Assembly (NCBI GenBank): GCA_965218865.1
Contig: CBDCME010000076.1
Coordinates: 62,001-126,000 of the forward strand
Origin: CBDCME01 sp965218865
GTDB lineage: Bacteria; Pseudomonadota; Alphaproteobacteria; JAAXGF01
Direction of reading: 5' to 3'
DNA: 64,000 bases
Shown here: in pieces, positions 46,063-53,052 of the stretch
How positions within the stretch are numbered: position 1 is the first letter of the stretch
Layout: each line of letters starts with the position of its first letter
The notes under the pieces: model-generated
Databases searched by the model: none
Seen by the model: the letters and a program-made list of their open reading frames with translations, nothing else
Told to the model about the DNA's origin: nothing
Program-made: the position numbers and the translations under genes

Positions 46063-48143
46063 CAGGAACAATTTTTAGTCGCGGTTGAGGGTTCGGGATG
46101 AGTGGGATCGTGCTCGGTGCACGGGGTTCGGGGAGCCCCGAGCTTGCCTCGACGACGTCATGGGGACTGCTCGAAGCCACCGGACGGCGTTTTCGGATTC
46201 GACAGGCACACCGGTCCGCCCGCGCCGCTCGGCGGCACGTCCCGGTCCGGGGGAGAGGCGTGCTGTCTCAGGCGATGGGCGCGGTCATGATCGCGTCGAG
46301 GGCCTCCTGCGCCCGGGCGGCATAGTGCCGGTTGGCCTCGGGCAGATAACGGAAGCGTCCGTCGCAGCGCACGATGGCGATGGCCGCGTTGGTCAAGCAG
46401 GCGAGATTTCTGGGCAGGTGACGCACGTAGGCCCGGCATCGGTCTTCGTCGTAGGTGAAGTCGCGCACGTAGTGCAGGCGGTTCTCGATATGCCAGTGGT
46501 TGCGCACCAGTTCGAGCAACTCCTCGGGTCCGGCGCGCTCTGCGCCGAGCGAGGTGAGGCTCCAGGTCACCTCGATGCTGCGCTTGCCGGTCTTGAGGAT
46601 CTCGCGTTCGCGCTCGATGCGCATGGCCTGGCGTCGCCCGTGGAGGTTGGCGTAGCCGTCCCACTCGGCAGCGGAGAGGTCGACGACGGCGCAGCGTCGG
46701 CGCTCGATGCGGCCATGGCCCTTGTCGACGGTTTCGTGCCAGAGCGCATCGCTGAAGTCGATCGCCTTGAGGTCTTCGAAGATCATCTCCTGGTTGTCCT
46801 TGACCGCGCTCATCACGTAGTCGGCGCGACGGCCCGAGCAGGCAGCGCGCGGTCTCGTGCTGAGCGTGCATCGCGTCCATGGTGACGATCCGGCCTGTGA
46901 GGTCGAGGCCGCTGGAGAGTTCGCGCACGGCCGGGATTTCGTTGCTCTTGCGGTCGACCTCGACCTGCCCGAGGACCACGCCGGTGTCGTGCTCGACCGC
47001 CGCCACCATCATCCTGCGCCCGTCTTCGGTCTGCTTCGAGGCGCCGCGCAGATCCTTTCCGTCCATGGCGACCGGCGCGTGCGCGCTGCCATGCTGGCCG
47101 GTCCACTGGCTAATCGCGTTGTCCAGGGTCTCTGGCGGCAGGGCGGTGAGGGTCTTGTGGAAGGTGGTGATCGCGGGCGGGGTGTAGCGCTGTTTGGAAG
47201 GGCTCCAGAACGCACCCACCGCCTCGAGCTGCTCCTGGGAGAGCAGGGCGGCGAACTGGGCGAACGCGTTCACCCCCCGGTATCCGGCAAGCCGGGCGGC
47301 GACGGCGATCACCAGAATGGTGTTGAGCGCATAGCGCTTGCCCCGGGCATGGCGGTACTCGGGCACCTCACCCAGACACTCGAACAGGCTGCGCAGCCGG
47401 GGCGCGGCCATCGGCTCGGTGTGCTGCTCGGCGTTCCAGTGTGCCGGCATCCCGGTACGGCTCAGCGCCTCGGGGGCGCCGTCTGTCAGTCCGAACACGA
47501 AGACCTCCTTGGGCTGACCGTGGTGGCGCCAGCGCGCTGCCCCTCCGGGCTCACGGGCAAAGCCCCGCGTCAGCCCCAGAGAGCGCCAGTTCGACGCGCG
47601 GTAGCAGGTGCCGGCAAATCGCGAGACGTCCACGAACGTCTCCGCCAGAAGAGCCGGATATCCGTGCACCGCCTGGATGTCCTCAGACAGCCGCCGCAGG
47701 CTCAGCCCCAGCACACGGGAGGCCAGGTTCGGCACTCGGCCAGGCGTCAGAATGACGAAGCGCGAGTTGTTGGCGATCAGATGCTGACGCCGGAACTGCT
47801 GCTCGGCCGACCACCCGATCCAGCGATCACGCGCGCCCAGCTTGAACGCGCCGGGCTGCCAGCCGATCAGTGCGAGCCAGGTCTCGCCATGCACCGCGAC
47901 ATGGCGCAGGCCCTTGCCGATGACGCCGTGGAACGCCAGGTAGTGGTGCTGCTCCACCAACCGGTCCCAGCGCCGGTGCTCCTGCGCGCCCCAGGTCGGA
48001 CGCACCGTGACCGCGCGCAAATCAATGGACGAATCCGAGACCGGCAGCGTCGCCATGACCGGCACACTGCCACACCGAGAATGAAATGGCCAGCGCCGCG
48101 ATCACCTCACCCTGATCACTGGGCGGACAAAAAACTAGCCCTG
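46063..48143 (-). mobile_element. DruA-ISAs1-type element, tandem copy C
   Basis: 2,081 bp, same orientation, separated from copy B by ten bases (CCTCGCCCCG). After its right end come GCCCT and the duplicated target GCCGCTTGAC. Confidence 0.82.
46268..48056 (-). CDS. DruA-like domain fused to ISAs1-type transposase, copy C (frameshifted)
   Basis: Identical plan from ATG 48056, but one extra G near 46832 (GACGGCCCGAGC against GACGCCCGAGC) breaks the frame in the transposase core, after HETARCLLG; the rest continues in another frame to 46268. A Leu-to-Gln change is seen in FRRQHLIANN. The DruA-like domain and first two Asp residues precede the break. Confidence 0.8.
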
Positions 48144-48148
48144 GCCCT

Positions 48149-48158
48149 GCCGCTTGAC
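48149..48158. repeat. Target-site duplication of the ISAs1-type array, right
   Basis: GCCGCTTGAC, the partner of 41881-41890. Five bases (GCCCT) lie between it and the apparent end of copy C. Confidence 0.7.
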
Positions 48159-48241
48159 CGAAGGACAAAGAATCCCTATGCTTGAAATCGCCTGATCAGC
48201 AATTCCAAGCTCGGTCGCGCGGTAACGCGACGGTTGATACA

Positions 48242-48265
48242 AAGCCCCGGTTCCTGCCGGGGCTT
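48242..48265. terminator. Rho-independent terminator
   Basis: A 9-bp GC-rich stem AAGCCCCGG / CCGGGGCTT with loop TTCCTG, followed by TTCTCT on the plus strand and TTTG on the minus strand. It lies 36 bases beyond the stop of the minus-strand secreted-protein gene and probably ends its transcript. Confidence 0.7.
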
Positions 48266-48301
48266 TCTCTGTCTACCAAATCAGCGCGTGAATTTCAATT
48301 C

Positions 48302-48649
48302 CTAGCGCTTTGCTCCCGACAGGCATTGTCTGAGCCCGAAATCATAAATCTCCTCCCGCTGTTCGCGATTCAGCCCGCGTACCATTGGCAAGAGAGTGGC
48401 ATAGACTTGCTCATAGGTCTTTGCGTTCACAATCTTGATCAGCCTGACCATTTCCTCGATAGAAATACCCGGAGTCCGATCCGCGCTCGTTCTGGCTATG
48501 GTTCTGACGCATGTATCGATCACCAGGCGCTCAATCTCAGTGCGGATTTCGCCCGCGGTTGCAGCCTGACCGGCGTGGTAGCAGAAACCCAAGAGTCCGG
48601 CGAAACACAAAGCGGCGAAGGTATGCTTCAAGACTATCTTGACCGGCAT
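48302..48649 (-). CDS. Passenger secreted protein of the IS1595-type transposon
   Basis: A 115-residue protein with a signal peptide (MPVKIVLKHTFAALCFAGLL, GFCYHAGQAATA) and a helical domain containing two cysteines: EIRTEIERLVIDTCVRTIAR, GISIEEMVRLIKIVNAKTYE, QVYATLLPMVRGLNREQREE and DFGLRQCLSG. It is probably periplasmic, with the two cysteines able to form a disulfide. No family recognised. It lies between the ISAs1-type array and the right end of the transposon. Confidence 0.65.
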   Translation of the reverse strand: MPVKIVLKHTFAALCFAGLLGFCYHAGQAATAGEIRTEIERLVIDTCVRTIARTSADRTPGISIEEMVRLIKIVNAKTYEQVYATLLPMVRGLNREQREEIYDFGLRQCLSGAKR

Positions 48650-48857
48650 GGCAGCCTTCCTATGGCGAAGGAACACCCCGGCGGGATTGCCGGGCCGGCT
48701 TGCCGAGCAACACACGAGCGACGTGAGTTCCCGATTATTTCCGGTAAAGGTCTTCTATTCGCGGGCGACCCGACACAGAGTCGCTCGCAATATACTCGGC
48801 AAGCACGATCAACTTACCTGGATTGACGCGATCCGTCAATACCGATATATAATTCCC

Positions 48858-49307
48858 AAATTAAACTCGCCCATCGGGGTTACGACGGCAAGGCAATCTA
48901 TTTCGATTTGGACCGTGAAAGCGCCGGGACGCGGCGGCTCTTGATCTTGCTGGGCTTCGTCTTCGAAGCGCTCGATCAAGGCGCGCCGATGGTAATCGAC
49001 GAACTGGACGCCAGCCTCCACACTCAAGCCTGCGAGGGGGTTCTGGCCCTTTTCTCTTCTCCCGAAATCAATCCGAAGGGCGCAATTAATCGCAACGACG
49101 CACGATACCAACCTACTCCGCTCGCCCCGGCTGCGGCGCGATCAGGTCTGGTTCACCGAAAAAGACGACCAGGGCGCGACGCATTTGTATCCGCTTACGG
49201 ATATCCGCACCCGCACGGGAGACAACATAGAGAAGGGCTATTTGCAGGGTCGCTACGGCGCGATTCCTATTGCCGGCACGTTCCCCGACCTTGTCAAAGC
49301 AAGCTGA
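48858..49307 (+). pseudogene. AAA15-type ATPase (RloA-like), C-terminal part
   Basis: Continues the gene cut at 40270. After removing the transposon and one AAATTAAA copy the sequence reads IKLAHRGYDGKAIYFDLDRE, SAGTRRLLILLGFVFEALDQ and the Walker B GAPMVIDELDASLH. Near 49083 one base is missing; beyond it another frame gives LIATTHDTNLLRSPRLRRDQ, VWFTEKDDQGATHLYPLTDI and EKGYLQGRYGAIP, the invariant end of the family. It stops at 49307, three bases before the RloB-type gene. Confidence 0.8.
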
Positions 49308-49310
49308 GGA

Positions 49311-49564
49311 ATGGCCGGTCGCCACCTCGTTCCGGCCCTCAAGCGCCACCGTCCTAAACGGGAACCAAAACGCCGTTTCATCATTTTCTGTGAAGGTAAA
49401 AAGACCGAGCCAGCCTATTTTGCAGCGCTAAGAAACGAATGTGCGGGCGCTCAGATCGAAGTGGAAACTATCCCTGGGGTGGGAGTTCCGCATACCGTCG
49501 CAAAATCGGCCGCTGAACGGGCACGAGAACTCGCCCTGCGCCGGCGCCAGGCGCCAAATTCATT
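49311..49564 (+). pseudogene. RloB-type protein, N-terminal part
   Basis: MAGRHLVPALKRHRPKREPK leads to RRFIIFCEGKKTEPAYFAAL, the start of the Toprim-like RloB fold, where the glutamate of the CEGKKTEPxYF motif would bind metal. It follows the AAA15 gene by three bases, as in other RloA/RloB pairs. The frame is cut at 49564 by an IS1595-family element; the 8-bp duplication AATTCATT occupies 49557-49564. Confidence 0.8.
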
Positions 49565-50592
49565 GGCTCAGTTCGCATTTGGTATGCATTGTGGTAGAAT
49601 GTTCCCGGTTTGTTTAGGGGAGCGAGGAGATGGATCACGAGCGGTTTCGAGACTGGCTTTCGCATGTGGACGGGCTGACGCCGGCCCAGCGCGAGGAGGT
49701 GATGGCGGCCCTGTCGGGACGGCCGGAGGGCGCGGCCTCGCTGGCGGCGATTGAACTCGGCGTGGACGAAGCGCGGCGCTGCCCGCATTGCGGCAGCGGC
49801 GGGGCGGTCTCGCGCGGCAAGGCGCGCGGTCTGCGCCGCTACCGGTGCAAGGCTTGCGGGAAGACATTCGGCGCGCTGACCGGTACGCCGCTTTCGGGCC
49901 TGCACCGCAAGGAGCGCTGGCTGTCCTTCGGCAAGGCCCTGGCGCAAGGGGAAACGGTGCGCGCCTCGGCGCGGCGGTGCGGCATTGCGCCGAGCACGGC
50001 GTTTCGCTGGCGCCACCGCTTCCTTGAGGCGGTCCGGCAAGCCCCGGACCGGCTCGGCGGGATCGTCGAGGCCGACGAGACCTTCGTGCTCGAAAGCCGG
50101 AAGGGAGACCGGAAACTGGACCGCAAGCCACGCCGGCGCGGCGGAAAAGCCGGCAAGCGCGGGATCTCTCGTGAGCAAGTGCCGGTTCTGGTCGCCGCCG
50201 ACCGTGGCGGCGCAACGCTCAGCAGGACGCTGCCCACCGTCGATGCCGATAGCCTGAAGGAGGCGCTGGAACCGGTCATTGCCCCGGATGCCTTGCTCGT
50301 CTCCGACGCCAGCCGCTGTTACCCGCCCGCCGCAGCGGCGCTCGCCATCCGCCACGAGACGGTCAATCTCTCCGCCGGAGAACGGGTACGCGGCGCCCTG
50401 CACATCCAGACGGTCAACAGCCGTCATAGCCAACTCAAGGGCTTCCTGCGACGCTACCGCGGCATCGCCACCAAGTATCTCGACAGTTACCTGCGCTGGT
50501 TCCATCTCATCGAACTCGCCGACCGACCGACCCCGAGAGCATGCTTGGCCGCAGCCATGGCGAAGCCATGCATACGGTTCACGAACTGAGCC
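49565..50592 (+). mobile_element. IS1595-family element (second type)
   Basis: 1,028 bp. Inverted ends begin GGCTCAGTTCG on both sides and share an inner GTATGCAT. The flanking 8 bp AATTCATT are identical at 49557-49564 and 50593-50600. Its transposase is unlike the one at 40344, so two separate IS1595 subgroups hit the same operon. Confidence 0.88.
49630..50589 (+). CDS. IS1595-family transposase
   Basis: A 319-residue intact enzyme: helical N-terminus MDHERFRDWLSHVDGLTPAQ, zinc ribbon RRCPHCGSGGAVSRGKARGL, RRYRCKACGKTF, then a helical domain and the DDE core GGIVEADETFVLESRKGD, LLVSDASRCYPPAA and GALHIQTVNSRHSQLKGFLR with ATKYLDSYLRWFHLIEL. A GGGGAGCGAGGAG ribosome site precedes the ATG. 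The stop overlaps the right inverted repeat. Likely functional. Confidence 0.88.
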   Translation: MDHERFRDWLSHVDGLTPAQREEVMAALSGRPEGAASLAAIELGVDEARRCPHCGSGGAVSRGKARGLRRYRCKACGKTFGALTGTPLSGLHRKERWLSFGKALAQGETVRASARRCGIAPSTAFRWRHRFLEAVRQAPDRLGGIVEADETFVLESRKGDRKLDRKPRRRGGKAGKRGISREQVPVLVAADRGGATLSRTLPTVDADSLKEALEPVIAPDALLVSDASRCYPPAAAALAIRHETVNLSAGERVRGALHIQTVNSRHSQLKGFLRRYRGIATKYLDSYLRWFHLIELADRPTPRACLAAAMAKPCIRFTN

Positions 50593-50793
50593 AATTCATT
50601 CGAGGAAAACGACCAGGTCTGGGCCGTGTTCAACCGCGATTTAACCCCGCATTTCGAGGAAGCTGTTGGACTGTGCGAACGAAACCGCATCGGCGTTGGC
50701 CGATCGAACCCCTGCTTCGAGGCCTGGCTCATCCTTCATGTAGAAGATTTCAAACTAAATTCGGCGGTCAACTGCGCCGCAGTTGGAAAATAG
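50593..50793 (+). pseudogene. RloB-type protein, C-terminal part
   Basis: After removal of the IS and one duplication the frame continues from NSFEENDQVWAVFNRDLTPH to FEEAVGLCERNRIGVGRSNP and CFEAWLILHVEDFK. The VWAVFxRDxxPxFxEAV and SNPCFExWLILH blocks are the core of RloB. The frame ends at a TAG at 50793 somewhat early; a further indel near 50760 may hide a longer end reaching about 50880. Confidence 0.72.
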
Positions 50794-50987
50794 AACACAT
50801 GAACAAGGTCTTAGCGGAAATTCCCGCCAAACTTCGCCTCACCAGATCGGTGAGATGTCGAAAACGGCCAACGCCATGAGAATACGGTAAGAATTGTTCA
50901 CCTCGTTAATCCAACTGCCGGATTTAGGTTCAACAGACCCGATGGTCGGCGGCAGGCACAACCGGATCATTCGTACTACTGTCTTGT
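50794..50987. other. Gap between the RloB-type gene and the next gene
   Basis: The first 80 bases may still encode the RloB tail in another frame. The remainder shows no gene and should contain the promoter of the gene at 50988. Confidence 0.4.
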
Positions 50988-51815
50988 ATGATGGTGGACA
51001 TGGCCACCCCGAAAGCAGCGGCGGCGGATCTCGCCCGCGCCATGGATTACCCCTACGACATCCCATCCAATTCGTACGTCTTCGCGGCGGGGCGGGCGCT
51101 GACCTTGCATGATCCGGGAACCGATCCGTTGGCGGACGGCTGGGTCAATTTCGAAGGCGGGGTGGTGCGCACGGGCGAGGCCTTGGGGCGGCTCGGTATC
51201 GGGGAGACTCCGGGAATGGCGGCACGCGTGGCGGTGCTGGCCTATGGCTCCAACGCGGCGCCGGAGCAACTCGGGCGAAAGTTCGTGGCCGCGGACGTCA
51301 TCCCCGTGATCCGGGCCCGGCTGAGCGGCTTCGACGTCGTCTACGCGCCCCACTTCACGCGTTACGGAACTATACCCGGAACCTTGGCGCCCTCGCCCGG
51401 CACGATCACGAACCTCGCGCTCAGCTATCTTACCGGCGACCAGCTTGCCGTCATGCACGAGACGGAGATGTATGCCGGAAACTATGTTTTCGGATGCCTG
51501 CGCGGCATCGAACTGACCCCGCGGGGCCTGGCGCCGGTGGCCGAGGCGCACGGATACGTTTCGCCCTACGGGAATTTCAATCTAGCCGGAGCACCTGTGT
51601 CCCTGGCCGCGATCGATGCCAGCCCCAGGCGGTTCGCGGCGATGATCACGGCCGAGGTCCTGGCACGGGCCCGCGACGATCTCGCACCGGGGCAATCTCT
51701 CACTGTTTTCATCCGCGAGACCATCGCCGACGGCGACCTGCGCCGCGACCGCACCCTAGCTTTGCGGCGGACCGCGCTCGCCTTCGAGATCGACGCGTTC
51801 CAGCGCGAGATCTAA
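50988..51815 (+). CDS. Hypothetical protein with a gamma-glutamylcyclotransferase-like YGSN motif
   Basis: A 275-residue cytoplasmic protein. The segment VAVLAYGSNAAPEQLGRKF recalls the YGSN substrate loop of gamma-glutamylcyclotransferase-like folds, and ALSYLTGDQLAVMHETEM and PVSLAAIDASPRRFAAM are compatible with a single globular enzyme, but I cannot name the family with certainty. The stop codon TAA at 51813-51815 directly abuts IS630 copy 5. ATG at 51000 is an alternative start. Confidence 0.65.
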   Translation: MMVDMATPKAAAADLARAMDYPYDIPSNSYVFAAGRALTLHDPGTDPLADGWVNFEGGVVRTGEALGRLGIGETPGMAARVAVLAYGSNAAPEQLGRKFVAADVIPVIRARLSGFDVVYAPHFTRYGTIPGTLAPSPGTITNLALSYLTGDQLAVMHETEMYAGNYVFGCLRGIELTPRGLAPVAEAHGYVSPYGNFNLAGAPVSLAAIDASPRRFAAMITAEVLARARDDLAPGQSLTVFIRETIADGDLRRDRTLALRRTALAFEIDAFQREI

Positions 51816-52985
51816 TACCAACCGCCCTTAACATTGCCTTGTGCGAGCCCCACGCTCTGAGGCCGATGGACATGATCTTCCAAGGTTGGTCGGTCAGGTT
51901 GTTCCAGGCTTGGCAAGAGGCCTCGACGATGGCTTCATAGGAGTCGAAGACACGATTGGAGAGCCAGTTCTGGCGGAGGTATTGCCAGACATTTTCGGCG
52001 GGATTGAGCTCCGGGGACTTGGGTGGCAAAGGCACGAGGGAGATGTTCTCCGGGATGCCGAGTTTGGCAGTGGTGTGCCATGCGGCTTGGTCGAGCAGCA
52101 CGACGGCATGGGCGTTTGGGGCAACGGCCCGGCTGATTTCCTCGAGATGCAGGTCCATGGCTTCAGTATTGGCGCGCGGCATGACCAGCGCCGCGCCCTC
52201 ACCGCGCTCGGGGCAGATGGCGCCGAAGAGATACGCCGAAGAGGTCCGTAGGTCCTTGACCTGGCGCGGGCGCGATCCCTTTGGGGCCCACTGGCGCACC
52301 AGGCTGTTCTTCTGGCCGACGCGCATTTCATCTTGAAACCAAACCTCGATGGGCGTGTCCGGTGGCTGTGCCGCTACGATTTTCGCCAAGTGTTCGGGAA
52401 AATTTTTTTTTAAATTCCTCCTGTGCCCGCGCATCCTGGCCGACGTGGCGCGGGCGCGCGGAAATATGCGAGAACCCGAGCGCGGCCAGCAGCTTGCCGA
52501 CGCTCCGCTCGTGATAGTCCACGCCGAAGCGCGTTCGGATCAGTTTGCTTGAGATCGATGCAGCGCCAGCGCACGACCCCATCCCGTTCGGGATCGGGAC
52601 CGGCCTCGATAGCCCGCGAAAGCGCCGCCATTTGCGACGGCGTCAACCGACGCAACGCCCCGTTCGGCTTGCGGTCGATCAGACCGGCCGGACCTCCCGC
52701 GTTGAACCGGTGAACCCAGTCCCGCAACGTCTGCCGATCCATGCCGCCAATACCCGCCGCGCACGCTCGATCCATCCCATCGTAGATGGCCGCCATCGAC
52801 AAAAGCCGTCGCGCCTGGTTCCCATCATCGCTCCGTGCCGCAAGAACACGGACTCTTTCAGCATCAAAGTCGTTTCGCAAAGGAATCGTTGGCATTGAAC
52901 ACACTCCCTTGTTGCCAACAACCTTGAATCACACAAAACCTAGCGTGTAAACCTTTGCGCGAGTCAAACTCTGGGGCGGTTGGTA
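51816..52985 (-). mobile_element. IS630-family element, copy 5
   Basis: 1,170 bp with TACCAACCGCCC ends and flanking TA. It sits exactly after the stop codon of the 50988 gene and before an intergenic-repeat fragment upstream of the clpB 3' end. Confidence 0.9.
51841..52895 (-). CDS. IS630-family transposase, copy 5 (frameshifted)
   Basis: ORFA starts at ATG 52895. An extra T near 52544 (CAGTTTGC against CAGTTGC) breaks ORFA within the linker after the helix-turn-helix. The slippery run here is lengthened by a C-to-T change (52403-52411). ORFB keeps VWFQDEMRVG, LLDQAAWHTT and NPAENVWQYL, but an extra C near 51851 makes it read past its normal stop and leave the IS. Confidence 0.8.
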
Positions 52986-53012
52986 TTAGGGCCGGTGCCG
53001 CGAGTTTTCGAA
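52986..53012. repeat. Fragment of the intergenic repeat family
   Basis: GGGCCGGTGCCGCGAG and TTTTCGAACAG match the end of the unit at 3374-3427. It begins right at the IS630 copy 5 edge, so the IS inserted beside or into a repeat copy. Confidence 0.55.
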
Positions 53013-53052
53013 CAGGTCGCCGGCCAGCGGCGGCGCGGATCTGGTCAAAAGC

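Larger units (their letters stand above)
40271..48857 (+). mobile_element. IS1595-type transposon with passenger genes, 8.6 kb
   Basis: The ends are 23-bp perfect inverted repeats beginning GGGAATTATATATCGGTATT (40271 inward; complement at 48857). The flanking 8 bp AAATTAAA are identical at 40263-40270 and 48858-48865, the duplication length of IS1595. Inside: the transposase gene at 40344-41317, a membrane-protein gene (41330), a small proline-rich frame, a secreted-protein gene (48302-48649), and three ISAs1-type copies (41891-48143) that landed later. Without them the element is about 2.3 kb, a normal size for passenger-bearing IS1595 members. Confidence 0.88.

Noticed and set aside
41930..46088. 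Open frames of about 693-697 codons on the plus strand across ISAs1-type copies A and B.
   Set aside because: They are antisense to the DruA-transposase genes, low in family character and repeated exactly with the element; the minus-strand frames carry all known motifs.
48182..48826. A 214-codon plus-strand frame at the right end of the transposon.
   Set aside because: Antisense to the secreted-protein gene, which has a signal peptide and its own terminator.
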